Origin: Alphaproteobacteria bacterium
Lineage (GTDB): Bacteria; Pseudomonadota; Alphaproteobacteria; UBA8366
Assembly: GCA_009377445.1 (NCBI GenBank)
Contig: WHUA01000006.1
Location: 62,001 to 126,000 of the forward strand
DNA: 64,000 nt
Reading direction: 5' to 3'
The number at the start of each line of letters is the position of its first letter. Position 1 is the first letter of the stretch. Under the pieces are notes generated by a model that had not been told where the DNA came from, made no database searches, and saw only the letters and a list, made by a program, of their open reading frames with translations. Shown piece after piece: positions 40,678 through 49,169 of the stretch. The position numbers were made by a program, and so were the translations under genes.

Positions 40678-42110
40678 AGCATCTTCCCGGGGTTCATGAT
40701 GCCTTTCGGATCGAGTGCGGCCTTGATAGAGCGCATGAGATCGAGGTCGAGCGCCGGCTTGTAGTGGCGCAGCTCGTCCCGCTTAAGCTGGCCGATGCCG
40801 TGTTCGGCGCTGATCGAGCCGCCCATCTCGACGACGATATCGTGGACGATGCGGTTGACCTCGCCCCAGTGCGCGAGGAACTCCTTCCGGTCCATCGGCT
40901 TCGGCTGCGAGAAGTTGAAGTGGAGGTTGCCGTCGCCGACATGGCCGAAGCTGCATGGACGGATGCCGGGCATGTAGTCGACGACCGCTTGCGTCGCGCG
41001 GCGGAAGAAGGCGGGGATCGCGCTGACAGGAACCGAGATGTCGTGCTTGATGCTGCCGCCCTCGACCGACTGCGCTTCCGTAATGCCTTCGCGGAGCTTC
41101 CATAAGGCGCGGCGCTGCGACTCCGATTGCGCGATCGCGGCATCGAGCACGAGGCCGTCGGCGAAGGCGCCTTCGAGCATCGCCTCCATGTTCGCCGCCA
41201 TGCCGCTGTCGGCGCGCGCGCCCGAAAACTCGATGAGAGCATACAGCTCGTAGCGCTTGTCGAGCGGATCGGCGACGCCCGGTATGTGCGCCGTCGCGAG
41301 GTCGACCCCGAAACGGCCGATCATCTCGAAGCTGGTGACCGCGTCGCCGCTGGCCTCGCGGGCGCGGGCCAGCAGCTCGAGCACGGTGTCGACGTCGCGC
41401 ACCGCGGCGAAGCAGGTCTGCACGTCCTTCGGCAGCGGAAACAGCTTCAGGACCGCCGCGGTGATGATGCCGAGCGTCCCTTCGCTGCCGACGAAGAGAT
41501 GCTTCATGTCATAGCCGGTATTGTCCTTGCGCAGCCGGCGGAGACCGTTCCATACCTCGCCGGACGGCAGCACGACCTCGAGCCCCAGCACGAGCTCGCG
41601 CGTGTTGCCGTAGCGCAGCACGTTGACGCCGCCGGCATTCGTGGAAAGGTTGCCGCCGATCTGGCACGAGCCCTGCGCGCCGAGGCTGAGCGGAAACAGC
41701 CTGTCGGCTTCGGCCGCGGCGCGCTGGATTTCCTGCAGGATGCAACCGGCCTCCGCCGTGACCGTGTAGTTCAGCGGGTCCAGGTTGCGGATGCGGTTCA
41801 TGCGGCCGAGATTGAACAGAATCTCCGTACCGCTTTTATCCGGCGTCGCCGCCGCGCACATGCTGGTGTTGCCGCCCTGCGGGACGACGGCGATGCGGTA
41901 ATCGTTGCAGACTGTCATGACCGCGGCGATGTCCGCGGTCGAAGACGGGCGCACCATCAGCGCGCATCTGCCCGTATAGTGGCCGCGGCGGTCGGTTAGC
42001 CATGGCGCGAGCTCGTCGGGCGCATCGCTCCACCCCTTGTCGCCGACGATCGACTTGATCTTCGCCAACGCCTCGCCGGCTGGCGGCTTTGCGGACGCGT
42101 CGGGCGACAT
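40674..42110 (-). CDS. GlcD/D-lactate dehydrogenase-like FAD-binding oxidoreductase
   Basis: 478 residues. The N-terminal FAD-binding domain has MVRPSSTADIAAVMTVCNDY, VPQGGNTSMCAAATPD and GNLSTNAGGVNVLRYG. The C-terminal domain carries the metal/substrate motifs GHVGDGNLHFNFS and ISAEHGIGQLKRDEL typical of D-2-hydroxyacid dehydrogenases (D-lactate, D-2-hydroxyglutarate, glycolate). There is no adjacent GlcE/GlcF. Its stop overlaps the start of the acyl-CoA dehydrogenase, an unusual partner that suggests both act on one substrate or share an electron acceptor. Confidence 0.88.
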   Translation of the reverse strand: MSPDASAKPPAGEALAKIKSIVGDKGWSDAPDELAPWLTDRRGHYTGRCALMVRPSSTADIAAVMTVCNDYRIAVVPQGGNTSMCAAATPDKSGTEILFNLGRMNRIRNLDPLNYTVTAEAGCILQEIQRAAAEADRLFPLSLGAQGSCQIGGNLSTNAGGVNVLRYGNTRELVLGLEVVLPSGEVWNGLRRLRKDNTGYDMKHLFVGSEGTLGIITAAVLKLFPLPKDVQTCFAAVRDVDTVLELLARAREASGDAVTSFEMIGRFGVDLATAHIPGVADPLDKRYELYALIEFSGARADSGMAANMEAMLEGAFADGLVLDAAIAQSESQRRALWKLREGITEAQSVEGGSIKHDISVPVSAIPAFFRRATQAVVDYMPGIRPCSFGHVGDGNLHFNFSQPKPMDRKEFLAHWGEVNRIVHDIVVEMGGSISAEHGIGQLKRDELRHYKPALDLDLMRSIKAALDPKGIMNPGKML

Positions 42111-42202
42111 GCCGTCTACCTTCCGAATGCCGGGTTGAAACCGTTCCTGCGGATGGATTTAGAGCAAGCGGCCCAGCAGGTCAAAGGCCGGTATTGCGCC
42201 GG

Positions 42203-42946
42203 TCACGGACTGCGCGAATTGTCGCCCCCATCGAAATAGGTTGTGCCAAAATTGAAGGGGAACTTCGCGTTCCCGGTCGACGAGCCGGCCGCACCTTTGG
42301 CGGCAGCCAACGCTGTCCGGTCGGTGCTGCGTTGCCCGTTCACCGGAACCAGTGCCTCGACCGGCGAAGTGGGAAACGACACGCTCCCAAGCAGCGACGC
42401 GACCCCCTGGTCCGTCAATTGCCTGCCCGGTTTCGCGCAGAGATAGCCGAAGAACACCCGCGAGGGGCGCCCTCGCGAGTCCCGCGGCTGGTAGTCCCAA
42501 TCCGAGCTGAAGGCGGCGCAATCCCGGCCGGATGAGGTCAGCCGGTAGGGCTGATAGGCGATTTTGCCATGCCACGCGGCGACGGATTGGACAGGGCCCC
42601 AGGACTTCGCCTGGCTGCGGTTCGCGTTCCAGGTGTCCGTCATCCTCGACATCCAGTAATCGTATTCGAGGACGAGGCTCACGTTCAGCGCGACATCATA
42701 GACCGCCTCGAGGATCGCATCGTCGGTCTCGAAGCGTGCATATTCCACATGCTCCATCGCTCCGAGATGCGACACCCGCACCTGCCGCGCGTTGGCGAGC
42801 GACGAATCGGCGAACCGGATCATCCCCTGGCCCGGGGGGACCTGGCTCGTGATCGGATAGCGCGCGCCGAAATCGGCGCAGGCGGCGAGACCGAAGCATG
42901 CGAATACGCAGACGACCCAGCATTTCGGATTTTGCAGGCGAGGCAT
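42203..42946 (-). CDS. Hypothetical lipoprotein, 247 residues
   Basis: A signal peptide ending in a lipobox (FGLAAC, Cys near residue 23) indicates a lipid-anchored protein. The mature part contains GQGMIRFADSSLANARQVRV, AVYDVALNVSLVLEYDYWMS and CAAFSSDWDYQPRDSRGRPS, with a Ser/Gly-rich end. I do not recognise the family; the pattern of paired cysteines and a middle Ser/Arg-rich stretch is not diagnostic. Stands alone. Confidence 0.75.
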   Translation of the reverse strand: MPRLQNPKCWVVCVFACFGLAACADFGARYPITSQVPPGQGMIRFADSSLANARQVRVSHLGAMEHVEYARFETDDAILEAVYDVALNVSLVLEYDYWMSRMTDTWNANRSQAKSWGPVQSVAAWHGKIAYQPYRLTSSGRDCAAFSSDWDYQPRDSRGRPSRVFFGYLCAKPGRQLTDQGVASLLGSVSFPTSPVEALVPVNGQRSTDRTALAAAKGAAGSSTGNAKFPFNFGTTYFDGGDNSRSP

Positions 42947-43121
42947 GACGGGCGGCCCTCCCAGACCGTAGTATGGCAGGACCCAGCCCGCCTATTCAAA
43001 TCGGTGGATACCCAGGCGCGATATATGTCAATTTACCCCGCCGGCGAGCCCCCGTAGAGGCCTCGCGACGGTCAAAACTGCGTGATGCCGTTAACGAACT
43101 GCCCCGAAGCGAGTGCCAGCC

Positions 43122-43463
43122 ATGCCGACGAAGACGAACCCGCTCAAGCTCAACAGCCTCCAGCTCAGGGCCCTGACCATCATGCAGGCCTATGCGGAGA
43201 CGCCAAATGCGGCGCCGGAAGGCGACAGCGGCGAGGTCACGATCAACATGCCGCCGCCGCATGGCGACCACTTTCATGTCGGGCACGCGGTGGTCATGCT
43301 CAAGGATGCGACGGGACTTGTGAACGAGGGCGTCTGGGCTGCGTTGCAGCGGAAGGGACTGATCCGCCCGCTTATGTTCCCGACGGTTTGTACCCTCACG
43401 GCCTTGGGGCTGGCGTACGACACAGGGCTGGGTGGCGCGATTTTGCATCGCGCGCACCACTGA
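43122..43463 (+). CDS. Hypothetical protein, 113 residues
   Basis: A small soluble protein with LKLNSLQLRALTIMQAYAET at the start, then NMPPPHGDHFHVGHAVVMLK with several histidines that might bind metal, and VWAALQRKGLIRPLMFPTVC, which looks like part of a winged-helix fold. ATG at 43122 is preferred over a GTG at 43113. The family is unknown to me, though similar short proteins occur in Alphaproteobacteria. It is convergent with the helicase gene. Confidence 0.7.
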   Translation: MPTKTNPLKLNSLQLRALTIMQAYAETPNAAPEGDSGEVTINMPPPHGDHFHVGHAVVMLKDATGLVNEGVWAALQRKGLIRPLMFPTVCTLTALGLAYDTGLGGAILHRAHH

Positions 43464-43482
43464 CCCGTCCGGAAATTCCCCC

Positions 43483-44745
43483 TTACGCGGCGCGGCGGCG
43501 GTTTCGCCGGCGCGGCTTGCCGTTCGCATTTGCGTTGGCCGGGTGCTGGCGTCCGAAATGCCGCTTCGGGCCGTTCCGGCGCTCGGGCGCCGCGTCCTCG
43601 TGCTTTTCGGGCCGCGGGCCTGCGCCGACCACGGTGATCTGCCGCTTGATGAGCTTCTCGATCCCCTGAAGCTGCTTGCGCTCGCTGGGGTCGCAGAAGG
43701 AAATCGCCACGCCGCTGGCGCCGGCGCGCGCCGTCCGCCCGATCCGGTGCACGTAGCTCTCCGGGTCCTTGGGCAGCTCGTAGTTGATCACATGCGAGAC
43801 GTCGTCGACGTCGATCCCGCGCGAGGCGATGTCGGTGGCGACGAGGACCCGCGACTTGCCGGCGCGGAAGCTGTCGAGCGCCTTCTCGCGCGAAGACTGC
43901 GACTTGTCGCCGTGGATGGCCGCGACGCGGACGCCGCTGTCGGCAAGGTGCCTCGCCACCCGGTCGGCGCCGCGCTTCGTCCTGGTGAAGACGATGACGC
44001 GCGACAAGGCCGCATCGGCGAGCAGGTCGGACAGCAATCGGCGTTTTGCGCCGCTGTCCGCGTGATGGACGCGCTGGTCGATACGGTCGACCGCGACGGA
44101 TTTGGCGGCGATCTCGACGCGCACCGGATCGCTCAGGACCTCGCCCGCGAGGCGCGCGATCTCCTTTGGCATGGTGGCGGAAAAGAGCGCCGATTGGCAG
44201 TTTTGCGGCAGCAGGGCGATGAGCTTTCGCACGTCGCGGATGAAGCCCATATCGAGCATCCGGTCCGCTTCGTCGAGAATGAGATAGCTCGTCCGGCGAA
44301 GGTCGATCCGCCGCTGGTCGACCAGATCGATGAGGCGGCCGGGCGTCGCGATGAGAATATCGACGCCGCGCTCGGTCGCCTTGACCTGGGAATACTGGCT
44401 GACGCCGCCCATGATTACGGCGTGCTTGAGGCCGGTGTGTCGGCCGTAGGTCCGGATGCTGTCCGCAATCTGGGTCGCCAGTTCGCGCGTCGGCGCGAGG
44501 ATCAGTGCGCGCGTGGTGCGCGGCAACGGCGGCCGGCGATCTCCGGAAAGCTTGTGAAGAAGGGGAAGGGCGAATGCCGCCGTCTTCCCGGTGCCCGTCT
44601 GGGCGATGCCGAGCAGGTCCCTGCCTTGCAGCAACGGCGGAATGGCCTGGGATTGAATCGGGGTAGGGGTCTGGTAGTCCGTGCCGGCAAGGGCACGCAA
44701 CAGGCTCTCGGACAGGCCGAGGGCCGCGAAAGTCGAAGTCGTCAA
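43483..44745 (-). CDS. rhlE: DEAD-box RNA helicase, RhlE type
   Basis: 420 residues. Helicase motifs in order: Q motif with PTPIQSQAIPPLL, AQTGTGKTAAFALP, APTRELATQ, TPGRLIDL, LDEADRMLDMGF, SATMP, VFTRTKRGADRVA, DIASRGIDVDDV and HRIGRTARAG. A basic tail (RRRNRRRAA) follows. RhlE-like helicases unwind RNA in ribosome assembly and decay and are often cold-induced. It is divergent from a cold-shock protein gene with a 506-bp gap, fitting that role. Confidence 0.92.
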   Translation of the reverse strand: MTTSTFAALGLSESLLRALAGTDYQTPTPIQSQAIPPLLQGRDLLGIAQTGTGKTAAFALPLLHKLSGDRRPPLPRTTRALILAPTRELATQIADSIRTYGRHTGLKHAVIMGGVSQYSQVKATERGVDILIATPGRLIDLVDQRRIDLRRTSYLILDEADRMLDMGFIRDVRKLIALLPQNCQSALFSATMPKEIARLAGEVLSDPVRVEIAAKSVAVDRIDQRVHHADSGAKRRLLSDLLADAALSRVIVFTRTKRGADRVARHLADSGVRVAAIHGDKSQSSREKALDSFRAGKSRVLVATDIASRGIDVDDVSHVINYELPKDPESYVHRIGRTARAGASGVAISFCDPSERKQLQGIEKLIKRQITVVGAGPRPEKHEDAAPERRNGPKRHFGRQHPANANANGKPRRRNRRRAA

Positions 44746-45251
44746 GTAAGTGATCTCCTTATGCGCCGAAGCAGGCCCGTCTGATGACGAGCCTATGGGA
44801 CCTCGGCTGGTCGCCGGTCCCCACGCGCACCTGGAGATAGCGGATATTCGGTAAATGTGTCTCGAAATGATAACGCCCGGGTAAAACCGGGCGAATCGCG
44901 CAATCGCGAGAATTTCACGCCCCTTACATGGCCTCTTCGTGCCTATAAGTCAAGGATCGTCAAGGGAGAATCACGGTATTCGATGGGAATCCCGCAGAAA
45001 ACCGGGCCGTTTGGCGCGACTAATGCGGCAGGGGGATACCCTTTGCGCCGGCAATTTTCATACTGAGGTGCTTGAATCTCCGCTGCGCCTGTGCAATGAA
45101 AGTTCACACGCTGCACGCCACCACGACGTAACTTGTTGCGCTTTGAACGCATATGACCAAGCTACTCTGGGATCTTGTGCACTTGTAGGAGACTGCGGCC
45201 ACAGCTCCGTTTGCAGGCCGAGACTGAACTCACCAAGTGGAAGGAGTAGCC
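44746..45251. other. Long leader region between rhlE and cold-shock gene
   Basis: 506 bases without a supported gene between two divergent cold-response genes. It contains the hairpin CGCCCGG/CCGGGCG (44874-44893) and the palindrome TCGCGCAATCGCGA just after it. Cold-shock genes commonly have long structured leaders, so much of the right half may be 5' untranslated RNA (inference). Confidence 0.5.
44874..44893. other. Hairpin in rhlE-csp intergenic region
   Basis: CGCCCGG, loop GTAAAA, CCGGGCG: a perfect 7-bp stem about 130 bp upstream of the helicase start. It could be a leader structure or a transcript end; no T-run follows. Confidence 0.5.
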
Positions 45252-45461
45252 ATGGCTACCGGAATTGTAAAATGGTTCAACCCGACGAAGGGTTTTGGTT
45301 TCATCCAGCCGAGTGACGGCGGGAACGATGCGTTCGTCCATATCTCTGCCGTCGAGCGGGCGGGGATGCACACGCTCCGCGAAGGGCAGAAGGTCGAGTA
45401 CGAGCTCGTCGCCGGACGCAACGGCAAGTCCTCGGCGGAAAATCTCGTCGCGCTCGACTGA
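45252..45461 (+). CDS. Cold-shock domain protein, CspA family
   Basis: 69 residues, a single cold-shock domain with the RNA-binding motifs KGFGFIQPS and AFVHIS, and the start [16 protein letters not shown]. It binds single-stranded RNA or DNA and melts RNA structure at low temperature. The ATG at 45252 has a strong AAGGAG 5 bases upstream; a GTG at 45237 is inferior. It is probably cold- or stress-induced, with a long leader. A GC-rich hairpin follows the gene. Confidence 0.93.
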   Translation: MATGIVKWFNPTKGFGFIQPSDGGNDAFVHISAVERAGMHTLREGQKVEYELVAGRNGKSSAENLVALD

Positions 45462-45487
45462 GCCACGGTATCGACGCCGGATCGTGA

Positions 45488-45521
45488 CCGCGCCGGGCCG
45501 GGGCTTCCCTGGCCGGCGCGG
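45488..45521 (+). terminator. Terminator-like hairpin after cold-shock gene
   Basis: CCGCGCCGG (45488-45496) pairs with CCGGCGCGG (45513-45521) around a 16-base GC-rich loop, 27 bases past the stop. There is no T-run, so it may instead stabilise the mRNA end. Confidence 0.55.
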
Positions 45522-45665
45522 CTGCGTTCATGTGGATTGGTGGGGGTCAGCCGTTTCGGCCGGTCCTCCGTATTGAATCCGAGTATTGATCCGGCAATTG
45601 CTGAGCCGGCGCATCGCCGCCGCGGTTCGGTGATCCCACGAGAAACCGAAGGGAAGACGGACTGA

Positions 45666-45824
45666 ATGGCCCGAAAACCGAACTACCGCTTCGAACGTCA
45701 GGAACGCGACCGCAAGAAGGCCGCCAAGAAGGAAGCCAAGGCCCAGGCAAAGGCCGATAAGGCCGGAAAAACCCGCCTGGACCTGGACGGCTCGCCGGCG
45801 CCGGAAGCGGCCGACCGCGACTGA
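45666..45824 (+). CDS. Small basic hypothetical protein, 52 residues
   Basis: The frame ATG (45666) to TGA (45824) encodes a Lys/Ala/Arg-rich peptide beginning MARKPNYRFERQERDRKKAA and ending in SPAPEAADRD. A GAAGGGAAG stretch precedes the ATG. The FERQERDRKKAAKKE type of start recurs in short alphaproteobacterial proteins, supporting a real gene. The charged helix suggests nucleic-acid or ribosome binding, but the function is unknown. Confidence 0.7.
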   Translation: MARKPNYRFERQERDRKKAAKKEAKAQAKADKAGKTRLDLDGSPAPEAADRD

Positions 45825-45835
45825 GTGAGGCCTGC

Positions 45836-46783
45836 CTAGCCACCGGCGGCTGCGCGTCGCAGCCGGTCGTTGATGGCGCGCCCGAGCCCCTCGTCGGGGA
45901 TGGGCGCTACCGCGATGCCCGTGAATTCCGGGCGATCCAGCTCATGCATGAAGGCGAACAGGTTGGCCGCGGCCTCGATCAGGTCGCCGGTCTCGCTGAG
46001 GTTGCGCGTCGCAGCGTCGTATCCGGGCCCGAAGCCCAGCATGGCCTCCCCCGGCCTGGCGCGGGCGGCATCGGGGCGCACCGGCAGGGACGGCGCATAG
46101 TGGCCCGTCAGCATGCCGGGCGATCGTGGCGCGCCGTCCAAACCGCCGTCCGCGGCAACCGCCATTCCGAGCGCCGCCTCGACCTCCTCCTGCGCTATGC
46201 CGCCCTGACGAAGGATCGACGGCCTGCCGTCCGCCGGGTCGATCACGGTCGATTCGAGGCCGATCCGGCAGGGACCGCCGTCGAGAATGACCGCCGCCCG
46301 ATCGCCGAGATCCTCCGCCACATGCTGCGCCGCCGTCGGGCTGAGCCGGCCTGAGCGGTTGGCGCTGGGCGCCGCCACCGGCACGCCGGCTGCGCGCAGC
46401 AGCTTGTTTGCATCCGCATGCGCTGGAACGCGCACCGCCACCGTGTCGAGGCCGGCGCTCACCAGGAGCGACAGGCGGCACCCCGGCCGCCGCGGCAGGA
46501 CCAGCGTCAGCGCGCCCGGCCAGAAGCAGGAAGCCAGATATTCGGCCGTTTCGTTGAATTTCACGAAGGTTTCCGCCGTCTCGCGGTCGGGGAAATGGAC
46601 GATCAGCGGGTTGAAATGCGGGCGTCCTTTGGCCTCGAATATCCTGGCGACCGCCCGGTCGTCCGTGGCGTCCGCGCCGAGCCCGTAGACGGTCTCGGTC
46701 GGGAAGGCGACGAGGTCGCCGCGCCGCAGGGCCGCCGCCGCCAGGGCGATCGATTGCTCCGATATTGGCAAAATGTTTACCAT
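45836..46783 (-). CDS. Threonylcarbamoyl-AMP synthase, Sua5 type
   Basis: 315 residues: an N-terminal YrdC domain (VAFPTETVYGLGADATDDRA, KGRPHFNPLIVH, PGALTLVLPRR, PSANRSGRLSPT, LESTVIDPADGRPSILRQGG) joined through the SPGMLTGHYAPSLP linker to a Sua5 C-terminal domain. It makes threonylcarbamoyl-AMP from Thr, ATP and bicarbonate for the universal t6A modification of tRNA. It stands alone, divergent from the parA-like gene. Confidence 0.92.
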   Translation of the reverse strand: MVNILPISEQSIALAAAALRRGDLVAFPTETVYGLGADATDDRAVARIFEAKGRPHFNPLIVHFPDRETAETFVKFNETAEYLASCFWPGALTLVLPRRPGCRLSLLVSAGLDTVAVRVPAHADANKLLRAAGVPVAAPSANRSGRLSPTAAQHVAEDLGDRAAVILDGGPCRIGLESTVIDPADGRPSILRQGGIAQEEVEAALGMAVAADGGLDGAPRSPGMLTGHYAPSLPVRPDAARARPGEAMLGFGPGYDAATRNLSETGDLIEAAANLFAFMHELDRPEFTGIAVAPIPDEGLGRAINDRLRRAAAGG

Positions 46784-46903
46784 TCTGGTGCCTTACATGT
46801 GTAAGTAGGCAGATTCAAGCGTCTCCGCGGCATCGCTACGGCATGGGGATTGCTAGATTCGCCGCTGCACTGCACAGTATGGGGACGCGGATCGGGGGTT
46901 GTC

Positions 46904-47542
46904 ATGCCAGGAAAGATTATCAATATCGCGCAGCAGAAAGGCGGCGCGGGAAAAACCACGATGGTGACGCACCTTGCCGTCGCCTGGGCGCAGAAGCGCG
47001 GCCGCAGCGTGGCGGTCCTGGATGTAGACCCGCAGGGCAGCCTGGGCGTCTGGTACGAAGCGCGGGAGCATTACCTGGGCGAGGAGAACACCAATCTCAC
47101 GTTCCGCCGCGCGAATGGCGCCCGCGCGATGGCCGAGGCGCAGGCGCTGGCCAAGGAGCACGACCTCGTCGTCGTCGACATGCCGCCGCACGGCACGACG
47201 TCGGCGAACGCGGCGATCCGGGCGGCCGATCTCGTGGTCGCGCCGGTCCAGCCGACGCCGCTCGATTTCTGGGCGACCATGCCGACCCTCGAGGTGGCGG
47301 CGGCGGAAAAGAAGCCGGTGCTGCTCGTGTTGAACCGGGTGCCCCCGCGGGCGCTTCTCACCGCGACCATGATCACGCGGCTCGGCCAGTACAAGGTTCG
47401 GGTCGCGAAATCCTATCTCGGCAACCGCGTGGCTTATGCCGAGAGCATCGGCGGCGGCCGCACGGTGCTGGAGACGAAGCCGAGCAGCGTCGCCGCCGAC
47501 GAGGTGCGCCAGCTCGCCGCCGAGGTGCTGCGCCGCCTCTGA
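46904..47542 (+). CDS. ParA family ATPase, orphan
   Basis: 212 residues. It has the deviant Walker A motif QQKGGAGKTTMV, the DVDPQGSLGVWYE switch, and Walker B-like LVVVDMPPHGTTS. No parB gene, partition site or replication gene is nearby, so it is an orphan ParA/MinD-like ATPase that may position a protein or complex rather than a plasmid. The ATG at 46904 is preferred; a TTG at 46850 would add 18 residues. Confidence 0.88.
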   Translation: MPGKIINIAQQKGGAGKTTMVTHLAVAWAQKRGRSVAVLDVDPQGSLGVWYEAREHYLGEENTNLTFRRANGARAMAEAQALAKEHDLVVVDMPPHGTTSANAAIRAADLVVAPVQPTPLDFWATMPTLEVAAAEKKPVLLVLNRVPPRALLTATMITRLGQYKVRVAKSYLGNRVAYAESIGGGRTVLETKPSSVAADEVRQLAAEVLRRL

Positions 47543-47617
47543 GCGGCGCACGATCCGGGCTTTGCCTTTCCCACGGCCTGCCGGTAGGCTGCGCCGCAGG
47601 ATTTCAGGGAGCCCGAG

Positions 47618-48694
47618 ATGAGCAAGAACACTGCGAATTTCCGCATCGCCAACCTGCCCGGCGACGGCATCGGCAAGGAAGTTGTGCCGGAGGGCCTCCG
47701 CGTCCTCGATGCGGTCGGCCGCAAGTACGGCATCCAGTACAAGTTCAGCGACTACGACTGGAGCTGCGAGCGCTACGCCAAGACGGGGAAGATGATGCCG
47801 GACGACGGCATCGACCAGCTTCGCGACCACGATGCGATCTTCCTGGGCGCGGTCGGCTTTCCCAACGTGCCCGACCACGTCTCGCTCTGGGGCCTGCTGA
47901 TCCCGATCCGCCGCGAGTTCCAGCAATACGTCAACCTGCGCCCGGTGCGCCTGCTGCCCGGCATCACCCCGCCGGTGCACGGCTACAAGGCGGGCGACAT
48001 CGATTTTTACGTCGTGCGCGAGAACTGCGAGGGCGAATACTCCTCGATGGGCGGGCGGATCTACGGCGGCCTGCCGAACGAGACGGTCATTCAGGAGTCG
48101 GTCTTCACGCGGATGGGCGTCGACCGCATCCTGAAATACGCCTTCGAGCTGGCCAAGAAGCGCGACGCCAAGCACCTGACCTCGGCGACCAAGTCGAACG
48201 GCATCATCTTCACCATGCCCTATTGGGACGAGCGCTTCGCCGAGATGAAGAAGCAATATCCGGGCATTAAGACGGACCAATATCACATCGACATCCTGAC
48301 CGCGCATTTCGTGCGCCATCCGGACTGGTTCGACGTGGTCGTCGGCAGCAACCTGTTCGGCGACATCCTGTCCGACCTCGGCCCGGCGGTGACCGGCACC
48401 ATCGCGGTCGCGCCGTCCGCCAACATCAACCCGGAGCGCGAGCATCCGTCCATGTTCGAGCCGGTACACGGCTCGGCGCCTGACATTGCCGGCCAGCGCA
48501 TCGCCAACCCGATCGGACAGATCTGGTCGGCGGCAATGATGCTCGACCATCTCGGCCAGCCCGAGGCGGGCGCGTCCATCGTCAAGGCGATCGAGACGGT
48601 GCTTTCGGAGAAGGGGGCGCCGCTGACCCCGGACATGGGCGGCAAGGCGAAGACCGAGGACCTCGGAAAGGCGATCGCGGACGCCATTGCATGA
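47618..48694 (+). CDS. ttuC: Tartrate dehydrogenase / D-malate dehydrogenase family protein
   Basis: 358 residues of the isocitrate/isopropylmalate dehydrogenase fold: NLPGDGIGKEVVPEGLRVL, FLGAVGFPNVPDHVSLWGLL, REFQQYVNLRPVRLLPG, FYVVRENCEGEYSSMGGR, TKSNGIIFTMPYWDERF, GSNLFGDILSDLGPAVTG and EPVHGSAPDIAG. The DHVSLWGLL stretch is typical of TtuC/DmlA enzymes, which oxidatively decarboxylate D-malate or act on tartrate with NAD and Mn. The stop overlaps the start of the MaoC gene by 4 bp. Confidence 0.9.
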   Translation: MSKNTANFRIANLPGDGIGKEVVPEGLRVLDAVGRKYGIQYKFSDYDWSCERYAKTGKMMPDDGIDQLRDHDAIFLGAVGFPNVPDHVSLWGLLIPIRREFQQYVNLRPVRLLPGITPPVHGYKAGDIDFYVVRENCEGEYSSMGGRIYGGLPNETVIQESVFTRMGVDRILKYAFELAKKRDAKHLTSATKSNGIIFTMPYWDERFAEMKKQYPGIKTDQYHIDILTAHFVRHPDWFDVVVGSNLFGDILSDLGPAVTGTIAVAPSANINPEREHPSMFEPVHGSAPDIAGQRIANPIGQIWSAAMMLDHLGQPEAGASIVKAIETVLSEKGAPLTPDMGGKAKTEDLGKAIADAIA

Positions 48695-49149
48695 GCAGCC
48701 GCTACTTCGAGGACTGGACCGAAGGCGAAGTCGTCGAGACGCGGGGCGCGACGCTTACGGAATCGCAGATCGTCGACTTCGCGATGCTCTACGATCCGCA
48801 GCCGATGCATATCGACAAGACCTTCGCCGAGGCCGGGCAGTTCGAAGGGCTGATCGCGAGCGGCTTCCAAACCGTCGCGGTCAGCTTCCGCCTGTTCTAC
48901 GACCTGGGCTACCTTACGCATTCCAACATCATCGGCGTCGGCCTGGACGAGGTGCGCTGGACCGCGCCGGTGCGGCCCGGCGACACGTTGCGCTGCCGCG
49001 TCGAAGTGCTGGCGCTGAAGGAGTCCCGCTCCAAGCCTGATCGCGGCATGATGACGTTCCAGCTCACCGCGCTGAACCAGCAGGGCACGGAGGTGATGAA
49101 TTTCCGCAGTACCTGCATGCTGAAGAAGCGGACGGCCGCAGGAAATTAG
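48691..49149 (+). CDS. MaoC family (R)-hydratase/dehydratase
   Basis: 152 residues of the hotdog fold. The hydratase motif is FAMLYDPQPMHIDKTFAE (Asp and His), followed by GLIASGFQTVAVSFRLFYDL and LDEVRWTAPVRPGDTLRCRV. Such proteins add water to enoyl-CoA or remove it from hydroxyacyl-CoA. Its ATG overlaps the stop of the tartrate-dehydrogenase-like gene, suggesting a shared pathway that is not obvious from known biochemistry. Confidence 0.9.
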   Translation: MSSRYFEDWTEGEVVETRGATLTESQIVDFAMLYDPQPMHIDKTFAEAGQFEGLIASGFQTVAVSFRLFYDLGYLTHSNIIGVGLDEVRWTAPVRPGDTLRCRVEVLALKESRSKPDRGMMTFQLTALNQQGTEVMNFRSTCMLKKRTAAGN

Positions 49150-49169
49150 TCACGAAGGGTCCGGGTGCG

